DNA from: Tetrahymena thermophila SB210
Lineage: Eukaryota > Ciliophora > Oligohymenophorea > Hymenostomatida > Tetrahymenidae
Length of the DNA stretch: 64,000 nucleotides
Assembly (NCBI RefSeq): GCF_000189635.1
Contig: NW_002476250.1
Coordinates: 372,001-436,000 of the forward strand
Reading direction: 5' to 3'
The notes under the pieces were generated by a model, which was not told where the DNA came from, ran no database searches, and saw only the letters and a list, made by a program, of their open reading frames with translations. This document shows, piece by piece, positions 49,272 to 60,310 of this stretch (the first letter of the stretch is position 1; each line of letters begins with the position of its first letter). The position numbers and the translations under genes are program-made.

Positions 49272-50141
49272 ATGGGATCTTGTGTGGGAAAATAAGATAA
49301 TGGAGCAACCTCTATGAAGTAGCTCAACAAAATTTCTAATTAACTGCTCAAAGCAAGAAGAATTATGTTTAGATTTTTGAAGGCTTCTGATAAAATAGAA
49401 TAAAAACTTGAAAAAATAGATGCAAAAGCTGATATGCAGCTAATTTAAAAATAAATGGAATAATATGAAGGATAATATGATTATTAATCATTCATAAACT
49501 CATTTGATATTTTGACATAAATAATATAACGTAGTAAAAATATAATATAAAATGCTTACAAGAATCAAAAGAATCTTGAAAATATTAAGGTTAAAAGTAT
49601 TATAGAACAACTTAACTAGTATTTATCTATTTTTGTTTTGGAGACTAGTGAAGATTATTAAGGTGATGAAGGCAGACCTTGTGACTAAGATTCTCCTTAA
49701 AATAATATTAGCCCTTAGTAGCTAATATAGGAGTTCTCTAAGAATTAATAAAGTGAAAATTTAAATAAGCCGAGTCTAATAGCTTAATAAAGTATAAATG
49801 AAATACATGGATTAAGTAACAATACATAGTAAATTAATCCACGTATGAATTCTAAATCTTTAGGAGTTGCCAATACTACCTGTATTTTAAAAGATGATAC
49901 AATGGCTTGTCCATAAAGAAAAAGAGGCGCTTCTACCAAAGCAAGTAGCAAGATAACCTAAAATATGGATCTTAATTCAATTGATCTATTAGATTATAAT
50001 AAAAATAGCAGCATAATAAATCGTTAGCGTAATCCCAGCCGCTAAAAATCGTATACAGTATATGTTATTGATGGATAAATAAAAATATAGTAATAACTCA
50101 CACGGATTGATTTAATTACTAGTGATAGTTAAATATACTGA
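49272..50141 (+). CDS. putative N-myristoylated/palmitoylated protein
   Basis: Not recognised beyond its N-terminus. A single frame of 289 residues. It starts MGSCVGKQDNGATSMKQ: Gly2 with small residue at position 6 and Lys7 fits the N-myristoyl-transferase pattern, and Cys4 next to it is a usual palmitoylation site, so it is probably a membrane-tethered cytosolic protein. Residues ~15-130 are helical, coiled-coil-like (LLKARRIMFRFLKASDKIEQ; SFINSFDILTQIIQRSK). The rest is Gln/Asn/Ser-rich and probably disordered, ending KSYTVYVIDGQIKIQQQL and a short tail. No catalytic domain. The start is fixed by the GSCxGK motif at position 2 and the AAAAATG context. Confidence 0.7.
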
Positions 50142-50284
50142 AAGCTTTTCACTATTTTTCTATTTCTTTAAATTCACACAATTAAAATATTGTTAAAGTC
50201 ACAATAATAAATAAATTCAATGGTACAAAAGAGGCAAATAATATTTTAATTTAAGTAAAATTACTATATCAATTAATTAATCAA

Positions 50285-50593
50285 ATGAATAATAACAGAC
50301 TATTATTTTAGAAATATTTATTACTTCTCTTATCATTTTCATTTGGTACAACTATCAAGCAAAGCGCTTCTTTAATCCTTTAAATGCTTTTAAAGGATGG
50401 ATGCATGTTTAAAAAATATTACAAAACATAATTTTCTTACTACTTTCACAAGGAATGTAAACTGTAAATAATAAATATTGTTTTCAAAAAAAACTTAAGC
50501 CAACCATAAAAGATAAGCATTCATTAAAAAAGTATAATAGTGCAAATATAAACTCAAATTCTCATTCATACTAAAATTAGTAATGAAAACTGA
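50285..50593 (+). CDS. doubtful small secreted-type open frame
   Basis: A frame of 102 residues starting MNNNRLLFQKYLLLLLSFSF, which looks like a signal peptide, followed by a Lys/Ile/Gln-rich tail and TGA at 50591. The minus strand is also open across most of the same stretch, so at this composition chance cannot be excluded. No family recognised. Confidence 0.25.
50375..50398. repeat. 10-bp inverted repeat, 4-nt loop
   Basis: ATCCTTTAAA, loop TGCT, then TTTAAAGGAT: perfect arms including two G-C pairs each. It lies ~235 bases downstream of the stop of the 49272-50141 gene, so it could be an RNA hairpin in or beyond its 3' UTR, or part of the doubtful frame there. Confidence 0.6.
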
Positions 50594-52262
50594 TGCCATT
50601 TCTAATCCTTTTTCTAATCCTCTTTATATTTAATTAAAGTCAAAATCAAACCTTTTTCTAATGCAAGTATGTATTTATTTATTTATGTATCTATCTATAT
50701 GTCTATTCATTACTTAATTTTACAAGTATAAATACATTCAATTTTAATTACTTTTAAAAAATGAATCTGATTGGTGATTTTACCAAATTTGATTATAATA
50801 ACCTGATGTAATTATAATTTGATAATTAAAAATTTTGATGAGCTATAATTTTATAAATTTCTATTAATTCTATATAGCTAGATATCAAGTAGAAAATTTT
50901 TAACAAATTATTGATCAATTTTTCTTGTTTTTAATTTCCTTAAGCAAAATAAATCAATACTCTCAAAGAAATTAAATTCCCTTTTAAATAATTTTTTATA
51001 ATGCTCGATTTTTTGAATTTTTGTTTAGAATTAAATTAATTTATAAAAGTTAGCTTACTTGACATTTATTAAGTTAGATATAATGCTGTTATTTCATGAA
51101 AATTAAATGTAAAAAAAACAATAGTTTACAAAAGATAGTCTCAATTTATATTTATGAAATAGATTCAAGAAAGTATAATTTGTCTTACATTGAGTAAAGT
51201 AAATCTTTTAATATAGATAATTTTTATTAGGATGCTTTCAAAAAATTTTATTAATATCCTAGCACACGATAAATTTCTTTTAAAGAAATATTTGTAAATT
51301 ACTTCCTAAATTTTCTGATTACACATTTTCAAAAGCAAGTTGTAATAATTCATTTTAAATATAAATAATTAAAGTAATACTTGAAATATATTCCTTCCAT
51401 AAGCTAAGTAACATCATAGATAAAATTTAAACTCTTAAACTACATTTAAATAAAAAGCTATTTTAGTTTTCATTGAATTATAAATAAATTTATAAAATAA
51501 AAACTAAAATCAAGAATTTTTATGTTATTGATCATAATTTTTAAGTTAACTAGAATATATTCCAAATAATTATTAAGCTTTTAAATAATTTTGATTTAAA
51601 ATATTCAAATATAGAAATTTAAAATATTGAAGAGCAATTAAATTAATTCATTTTAAATTACTAAAAAAAAGGTATATATCTAAGAAGTAGTATAAATTTA
51701 ATGAAAATTGCTCAAATATTATAATAGAAAAAAGCTTGGTATAATTTTAAAAATATGTTACAAATGTTATTTTATTTTTACTTTATCAAATACTTCATTT
51801 GAGAGAACATATTAACCAAGAAGATATTCGTTTAACATTTAATATTATTATTATAAATAATATATAAATTAGTAAATTTTATCATAATTAATCAATTAAT
51901 AAGTGTCCTTAATCATTCATTCAATTTTCTAAAATAACTAAATTTATTAAATAAAAAGTAAACTGGAGTTATACACAAATATATTAACAAACAATCATCA
52001 TTATAGGAGGGAATTAAAGTAGAATAAAAAAGATTGATCATAATTTATTGATTTAAAGCAGTAAAATATCGTATATACATAGATACTTCACCAAATTCAA
52101 ATGAATGATTACACATATACAGATTTTTTGGTAAAGAAAAGTGTTTAACCTTTCAGTTTGCGTAACTTATAGGGTTCAGTTAATTAATTTTAGAATTTGA
52201 CATTGCATATAAACAAAAAAGCATTTCAAATTAGGTAAGATAGCAAAGATAAGCTTAACACC

Positions 52263-55033
52263 ATGCAGATAATAAAATCTAAAAAGCTTTAGGTATAATA
52301 ACTCCCTGATACTGATAGGTATTTAAAATAAATTACACATGCTAGGTAATTGAATTGGAGAAATCTATTAAAAGATTCTGAACACAAAAAAATAATGTAA
52401 GTAATTAGTAAAGATAAATATGTTGATGATGTTGTCGTTGTTAGCGAGGGACAAAAAAAAAGCCACAATATGACTGATTATTAAGTATAACTTTAAAAGC
52501 TTAAGAACGAAAAAGCAATTTGGACAGTTGAAAACAAGCTCAAGTTTGTAATGGATGATAAGATTAAGTTTGAACAGATAAAAAAGCTGCATCAGCAATA
52601 TGTTACTGAAAAGTTAAAAAAAAATTTTTGGGAAGATAGATTTAAAAATGATAATTAATCTCCTAGAAATAAATCGCTAACCAATTCGTTATATTCAGAT
52701 CGTTCAAACAGAAATTTTGAAGAAATAATGAAAAATGAATAAATTTCTAAATCAGAAAAAAAGGAAAGAAATCCAAACAATTATCAAATTTATAATTATG
52801 GTAATGTAAAAGAATAGTGTAATGAAGATGATTTAACAAATTCTTAACTGTGCTTATCAAAATCTTAGATTAAAAATGAAATTGATAGAAAAATTATGGG
52901 TGAAAAAAAAGGTAGTGCTGAACAAGAGTAAAATTAAAGTATAGGAGTCAAAGAATAGCAATAAATTTCAATAAAATAAACTTTGTAGCATTTTTTAGAA
53001 TTAGATTAAAATATTCTACCATCGAAAATACAGTCAAATCTTACAACATAACCTAATTCCTAGAAATATTTAAAAGAAATTAATGCTGAATAAAAAAAAA
53101 TAGGCAAATCTCTCAATTCTAGTTACAACTAATTAAATCAGCATATTAAAAATAACTAAAACAAAATTATAAAATCAAACTCGATTCATGCTCATTTTGA
53201 AGCTGATTTTGATAATTAAGCTTCTTTTTTTGAGGCCAGTAATAATCAACAAGGCAATATCAAATAAAATTTAATTAAATTAGAAGAGGAAAAATAGTAC
53301 TCATATTCAAAAGTAGACTCTAAACTAAATTTTCCCCATTTTTAAGGAAATCATAAAAGTATGATGAACATCAATCCTTTTGATTGTGAGATTTTTATAT
53401 AAGAAGAAGAACTCAACACTGAAAGGCAATCATAAGATTTTAATCCAGGAGAGAAATATGAATAGTTGAGGAAAATTAATAGTGAAAATGAGAAAAAGTT
53501 GATAGATTATATAATTAAAAAAAATTAGTTTGAATTAGTCGATCTATTTCCCAGTAATGTAAAAAGTAAATTTTTAATTTTGATTATTTTATTATGATTA
53601 TTAATAAATTAATTTCTATAATAGTTCAGCCTCGCAAATATGTTGATTTTGATTAGATATAGCTTTCTGATTTTGATAAGGCAGCATATTAGCAGTAAAT
53701 AATTGAAAAGGAAAAGCTGAAAAATAAGAATAACTTCAATAAGCCAGATTTAAATAATAAACATGAATAAAACTTTAACTTAAATAAAAAATATGAAAAG
53801 CATTAAGACGAATAAATGAACTAAAATAAATAATCTAATACACAGTTAATTCATATACCTAAATCATACTAATAGTCAGACTAAGTCATTGAGCCTTAAG
53901 TTTAGTTGCTAAAAAAATCTCCACTTAAAAAAAGAAAAACTAACAAGAACAAAATAAAGTCACAATGTATTTAACGGCTATCGAAAGACACAGATTAATT
54001 TAGTGTTTAATATCTAAGAAAATATGGTTTAGAAGAAACAACTCATTTAAAAGATGAATTTTCAAAACTGAGATCAACAGCTACTACACTTCCTTATTCT
54101 ATGAAAACTGATGCCTCTAAATAGAATTCATAATGCTCTTCACCAAGAAACAATCCTTATTTGCTAAATAACAAAACTTAAATTTTGAATTAAAGTTTAA
54201 ATAAAAAAGATTTAATTAAATTTGCAAATAAAGAATAAATTTAAATAAACGAATCAACAACAACAGGGTTTTCAAATACTGCCTATGGAGCAGGATTTTT
54301 GAGTTCTAGATCTGAAAATAGGAAAAATATAAGATCTAATTTAGAAAATCATGAAAAAAGCAAATAATAAATAGAAATAGCTCCATTCTTTAAAAAGCGC
54401 CAACTTTCAATTTCCTAAGCACTGAAATAAGATGAAGGAATCCAACCATAATAAAATTGTTAAACTTTAAATAATATGTTCTCTCCAGTGAGTATGGTAA
54501 TGAGTAACAAATATACAGATAGAAAACATTAAGATTTTAAAAATACAAATTTGCAAATTTAATAGAATTAAACAAACTTAAAAAATAACTACTTATAAGA
54601 TAGTTCCAAATAAAAAAATAATTAGAACTAAATAAATAAACTATTAAAATTCTAAAAAATGATATAAGAGAAGCAAAATAATCAATAAGATAATCTTTAA
54701 ATAAAGGAAAATTTTATAAAATTTTATGATAATGTCTTAACTCAATCCAAATAGTAATCAAAAACTACAGGAAAAATAAAAAGAGAAATTAATAAATTGG
54801 TTAAAAATGTAGATAAAAGCTTAGCCTCTATACAATCTTCTGAAGGACCTAAATTATCAGCTTTTCATCACGAATTTAGAGATTTTAAGGAAATGAAGAT
54901 ATTTAAAAGAAAGCTATTTAATTATGCAATAAATAAAATACATCCAGATGATAGAAAAGGTCTTTTTGAGCTATATTCAATGACTCATAGACAAGAGGTT
55001 GAAGATTTATTTGCATAACAAATGAAGAAGTGA
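52263..55033 (+). CDS. large Asn/Lys/Gln-rich protein, unknown
   Basis: Not recognised. Two exons, 52263-53558 and 53630-55033, split by a 71-nt intron, giving 899 residues. The N-terminal ~130 residues are basic and helical (NWRNLLKDSEHKKIMQ; KLKNEKAIWTVENKLKFVMD). The long centre is low complexity (Asn, Lys, Gln, Ser), with scattered acidic clusters and a basic patch KKSPLKKRKTNKNK near 53910-53950 that could be a nuclear localisation signal. The last ~80 residues form a compact, conserved-looking domain: KIKREINKLVKNVDKSLASI, FHHEFRDFKEMKIFKRKLF and INKIHPDDRKGLFELYSMTH, then QEVEDLFAQQMKK and TGA. That final block, with regularly spaced aromatic and charged residues, is the best handle for finding relatives. 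The start is the first ATG after an in-frame TGA. Confidence 0.75.
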
Positions 55034-55928
55034 TAAAACAATTTTAAAAATACTAAAAAGATAAATAAATAAATAAATAAGTATTCTCAAATTTTACTAA
55101 AAAATAAAAAATGTTAATTAATTAATTAATTAATAAATAAATAATTAAATAATATATCTCATCAAACAATTAATAAATTATTAAAGTTAAAAAATTTAAA
55201 TGAATATAAAATGTACTTGCTTACTTACTTACTACTTTTATTTGGTTAATAATTTAAAGTAAATTAATTGCTGAAAGATCTTATTTAAACTAATATTTAT
55301 GGATTTTGAGCAATCTTTTTTATATTTGAAAACTCATTTAAAATTTATTATAAATATTTTTAAAAAGAAAATATTAAAGCAAACCTAAAAAAATAAGTTA
55401 AGAAAATTTAATAACAACATTTTCTTAGCCTTAATCATATAAAGAGCTATAAATCAGACAAAAATATTAAACAAATTAGGTAAAAATAATTTTAGGAAAT
55501 TGAAAATGAAGTAAATTTTTAAAATGATAGGGCTTAAAATTAATTTCACATTTAAAAATAATTTATTAGAAAAAATAGAATAGAAATTTAGCTCTTTTAA
55601 GTTTAAAAAAAAAAATTATTTAAATTTATAGTTAATTATTTAAACATTTTTTTTATTCAGCTTAAAATTATTTTTATCCAATGATAATTTGATTAAAAAA
55701 GTGAAATTTGCTTTGTTGATTTTTTGAAATAAATAATATAATTTTCAAATAAGTTATTTAGGCTTTTTTATTTTTATAATTTATATTGTAAAATACTAAA
55801 ATTTAGCTATTTATTTTTTACATTGTTAATTCATTTCATTTTTAAAATTTTCTGAATTAGAATTGTCAAAGACATTTAATATTGATTGTTTTTTTGCACA
55901 TTTTCTAGTATATTAAAAACAAATAGAG
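55034..55928. other. convergent intergenic region
   Basis: AT-rich, with (AATA)n near 55060-55079 and (TTAA)n at about 55114-55134. It lies between the 3' ends of the plus gene and the minus SK channel. No gene was seen. Confidence 0.5.
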
Positions 55929-57844
55929 TCAATAAAATTAGTTAGGGTGAATATGATTAATCATGTTATATTAAAAATTATAAGGCTTTTGTTTGATTGA
56001 TAGGTCATTCATGGAATCAGTATAATATTAGAAACTTGATTACTATTTTCTCTTTTTATATTTTTAAATATCTTCTTAATTTTTTTATTTTTAAATAGAA
56101 ATTTAAAGATTTATAAGTTGAATTTCTTATTATTTTTGTTGGCTCTAGTGAGTAATTAAATTTTAAGTTTCTTAAATAGCTTCAATTTATTGTTTTATTT
56201 CTGATACTTCTTCTCCTATATATGTAAACTGTTTATCTAGTTGTTCATTCAAATTTGATCTATCAACTAGGCATTTATATTTTCTGTTATATTAGAAATA
56301 AATGTTAAAAATGAAATAATTTTAATTTAATTTTGCCTATTCACTATTTTAAAATGGAGAGCTGCCTTTCTTAACTTCCTAGCTAAAAATAAATTTCTAA
56401 CCTTTCCTAAATTTCTCCTTATTGCTATCTTTCCAACATATGAAAACATTCTTACAGCTGTGTCTATTATATCTTTTCTAACTGATAGCTTTTCTAAAAT
56501 CAAACTTGACTTTGACTCTAAAGAGTCTAATGTTAATATGATAATTAAAGAATTGCAAAGAACAGAAAACATAAACGTCCCTGATATAAATGATAAAACA
56601 GCAATAAAGCGACCATGATTCGTGGTAGGAAAGACATCACCATATCCCACTGAAGGGATAGATATCATCATACACCACATTGCAACTTCGTAAAGATTGA
56701 ATAAGGCTAAGTTTACACCATCTGGAATACCGTTTCTTAGAAGAGGTCTTTCACATATTCTGATAGCATAACTATAAGTAAATAAGCAAACCGAGTAGCA
56801 AAACCAAAACACTCTCATAGGATTCATTTACATATTTACTTTAACTATAAATAATGGACTCATTCTTGTGGCATACAAATTGCTTTTTTAATTAAATATG
56901 AATTGTATAATTAATGTAATGAATCTAATTAGATAGGTTACCAAACGCGATTTACTCTCTCTGTGTACCATTGTGTATTTATCAAAACAATTTTTACCAT
57001 GATAAGTATTCTAAGAAGCATAATTAAAAGTAGTATTTCATTTAAATAATGATACACTTCCATTTAAAAATAGTCTACAAAGAAATAAACTTTATAGTCT
57101 GTAAGCCAAGGATTTGGGAATATTAGATAAATGCTCATCTCAAGGATCATATATTTCCATTACCCTGTATTAAAAATAGTAGCTTCTTTGCCATATTGTT
57201 TAGTTGCAATGATAAACTGGTTTTAGGCTTCATATGAAAAATACGTCATTACAACTGTTTTAGTTAAATTAAAAAATTCTTTAACAATTTTTGAATTTAA
57301 GTTAATTTATTTGGCTGTGAGTGAGTATTGGATAGCAAGCATGTAAATTTCATTAAAAAAATATAATTTGTACTAAGACATATTGAGCATATCAAAGTGA
57401 GATAGAGAAACCATTTCGCATAATAAAAATTCAGATTTGAAAATTCAATTTCATACTTTTTTAAATAAGAAACATAGATTTGTAAGTTTATTCATATTTG
57501 CGTTTTTTTTTTATTGAAATATTACATCTAAAATTGCTACGACTTAAGCCATCACCATCAGAGTTAACCTACACAATTCGAGGCATCTCATCTTTTCAAA
57601 ATAAAACTTTGATTCTGTTGCATCCTCCATTTTCTCTACTTTTTCTTCATCTAGTAAGAGTTTATTGATTTATCTAAAGATAATTTAAATCTTTTAAACA
57701 TTTAAAATGTAAATAAATATTTAACTACCTTTTAAATTCTAAAAATTCTTTGTCTTTTTTGGTGTTTCCTTCTGATCTACTAAAAGAATCCTTATACTGA
57801 ACTGATTTAAATACACTCCTTTGATATTGTTGCTAGTCTCCCAT
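55929..57844 (-). CDS. SK-type potassium channel, copy A
   Basis: Six-transmembrane potassium channel resembling small-conductance calcium-activated (SK) channels. The start 57844 is fixed by a TGA directly upstream. The N-terminus is cytosolic and charged. S1 is around RLTLMVMAQVVAILDVIF, S2 WFLYLTLICSICLS, S4 region EILLLIMLLRILIMVKIVL, S5 VFWFCYSVCLFTYSYAIRIC. The pore helix and filter are EVAMWCMMISIPSVGYGDVF, and S6 LSFISGTFMFSVLCNSLIII. IRICERP before the pore parallels VRVCER in SK channels. After S6 a basic helical block (LGKVRNLFLARKLRKAALHF) sits where SK channels bind calmodulin. It is followed by a coiled coil (NLNEQLDKQFTYIGEEVSEI) and a tail ending INHIHPNQFY. Several introns; the last exon joins through an apparent GC-AG intron at 56284-56336. 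Tandem paralogue of the gene at 58255-60310. Confidence 0.88.
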
Positions 57845-58254
57845 TCAAAATATTCTTTTTTAATCTATAAATCCCTCCTACTATTATATTAAACTTGCGT
57901 TTTTATAAGCTATATGTTTGTTTATAAATCTTTTTTAATATCCCAAAAGAATTAAAAATTTGTACACTTTATTAAAACTCAATGATTAAACTTACTTTCT
58001 AAATTGAAATAATTAGATCGAATTTTTTTAAATAATATTAAAAATATAAACTGCAATAGTGCAGCCAGCATTAAGAAAATTCGATTTCTTTTTTTGCTGT
58101 TTTTAAAATTAGGAATTATAAATTAAATATAACAAAGAATTGTGATAATTCATTTAAAAATAAAAAGGTAGATAATTAAATAATTTAACAAACAAAATTA
58201 ATTATTTTTATTATTTTTAATTTGACAATCAAAACTTAATAAATATATTTTTGA
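57845..58254. other. spacer between tandem channel genes
   Basis: About 0.4 kb of AT-rich DNA, holding the promoter of channel copy A and the 3' UTR of copy B. No feature was seen. Confidence 0.5.
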
Positions 58255-60310
58255 TCAGTAGTACTAGTTAGGGTTAATATGGTTTACCATATTATAATTA
58301 AAACCATATGGTTTATCATTTATTCCAGTATCAAACATATCAGTTGTAAAATATAAGCTCTGAAAGTTTGGATTTGTTTTCCTGTTAATTTCTTTTTAAC
58401 TAACTTAAAATTAGCCTGCAGCTTAATTAGTTGGAAACTTGGAAGCCGATTAATTAACTGAGTTGATAACATTAGATATAAGTTATTATGTTTATTATGC
58501 AGTCTTCATTTGTTCCTATAAAATAGATATTTCTTCTTATGTATAAGTGAAATATCTGTCAAGTTGCTCAGATAAATTAGATTAGTCTATGATTGACTTA
58601 TATTCTCTAAAATAATTATTTTAAAAATTTATTGAATCATTAATGAATTAATAAAAAATATATTTATTTACCTGTATGCTTTTTTATAATTTTGTATAGA
58701 ATTTCTTAAATTAGCACTAATAGAACCAGTTTTCTTATTTTCTTTAGTTAATTTCCTTTTTTTATTGATGTATAAAAACATTTATGAAGCAGCCAATCTT
58801 AACTTCTACAATACTGACAGCTTACTTAAGATATAAAATGATTTAGCTTCAAGGAAGTTAATTAACAAGATATTTATTAAAGAGTTAACCATAATAGAAG
58901 TAATAAATGTTCCAGAAATAGCTGCCATAGCTGAAAAAAAACGTCCATGATTAGTCACTGGAAAAGTATCACCATAACCGACAGTAGGTATAGTAATCAT
59001 AATACACCATATTGGAACAGCAATTTAATCGAAATGAGGTATATTAGGTCCGCCTTCTGCAGGAGGATCACGTATTAGTGGACGCTCACATATCCTCATT
59101 GCATAACTGTAAAAAAATAAGCTGAATATATAGCAAAACCAATAGACTTGCATGGGATTTGTTTGCATATAAACCTTTAAGATGAATAAAGGACTCATTT
59201 TAGTTGCATATAAATAGCTAATATCAATTTAAAATAAATTTATAAATAAAAAGTTAATTCATTAAAAATGAATAAAATGAAAAATTTATATTTCTTACCA
59301 AATTCTGTTAACCTTCTCGCTATACCATTAAGTATTCATCAAAACAATTTTAGCCATAACAAAAAATCTGAAAAGCATGAACAGAAGTAAAATTTCATTT
59401 AAATAATGATATACTTAGATTTGATAATAGTCTACAAAAAAGTAAAGCTTAATGTCACTAAACCAAGGCTAAGGAAAAACAACAAACACAAGCATTTCAA
59501 GAAGCATTAACTTCCATTATCCGGAATTGAATATAGTTGTTTGCTTTCCTGCTTATTTGGTAGCTATAATAAATTAGTTTTTAGCTTCGTAGGAGAAGTA
59601 TGTCATAATAACTGTTTTTATAGAAAAGTAAAAAATAAATATCTTTCGTTACCTTAAAATGCTTTTTATTGATTTATCTATGTAAGTAACTAAGTAGGAA
59701 ATAGGTAAATTCAGTTTCCTATAAAACTTATGAAGCTAAATTCCAAATAAATAACTTTGAATAAAAAAATTTACTTAGAATGATTGAGCATATTAAAATT
59801 ATATAAAGGAACCAATTTGCGTAGTATTAATTCTTATCTTAAAATTCTATTTCATACTATTAAAAATATAATTTTATTATATCTTGCATCAAAAGGAATT
59901 ATTTAATATAATAAATACATCTAATATTGCCACAGCTTATGCTTAAACCATTAAAGTAAGTCTGCATAAATCCAGTTGCCTCATTTTTTCAAAGTAAAAT
60001 TTTGTTTCTCTTGCATCTTCTATTTTTTCTACTGTTTCCTCATCAAGAAGCATTTTATTTAAATTTCTAATTGGAATATAAATCACATATTGACTTAAGT
60101 ATTATGATGAATCGTTGAAAAAGCTAGATATTACTTTTTAAAATCCAAAAAGTCAGATTTCTTCCAAAACTCTGACCTATATTCAGATTTTTTGTTTGTA
60201 TCTTGTTTTAGTATTGATTTGAATTCAGATTTTTTAGCAGTTTCTTATTTTTCAAAGGTGGCTTTGTTATCACCTTCGCAATTGATCTGCTAATCATTTT
60301 CCTCCTTCAT
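58255..60310 (-). CDS. SK-type potassium channel, copy B
   Basis: Paralogue of the 55929-57844 channel with the same layout and strand. The start 60310 (MKEENDQQINCEGDNK) opens a charged N-terminus with repeated KKSEF/KKSEYRSEF phrases. Downstream exons match copy A segment by segment: a DEETVEKIEDARETK-like stretch, membrane helices, then AMRICERPLIRDPP, the pore PIWCIMITIPTVGYGDTFPV, and S6 with ISGTFITSIMVNSLINI. Thr precedes VGYGD where copy A has Ser. Copy B has a longer S5-pore loop with PPAEGG. The post-S6 helix reads NLRNSIQNYKKAYR, then across an ordinary GT-AG intron (58607-58671) EYKSIIDQSNLSEQLDRYF, a coiled coil, a Ser/Gln-rich linker and the tail YNMVNHINPNQYY. The calmodulin-binding role of the post-S6 region is inferred from SK channels. 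N-terminal exon borders are approximate. Confidence 0.86.

Larger units (their letters stand above)
50142..52262. other. intergenic, 2.1 kb
   Basis: AT-rich. A short region at 50285-50600 has higher GC and open frames on both strands (listed separately) and contains a perfect inverted repeat at 50375-50398. Beyond that nothing was seen until the 52263 gene. Confidence 0.45.

Noticed and set aside
52368-52598. Minus-strand hydrophobic frame
   Set aside because: Antisense of the start of the 52263-55033 gene.
58262-58276. TTAGGGTT-like sequence resembling a telomere repeat
   Set aside because: A single copy inside the end of the channel coding region (His-Ile-Asn-Pro-Asn codons on the minus strand); no tandem G4T2 or C4A2 array anywhere in the window.
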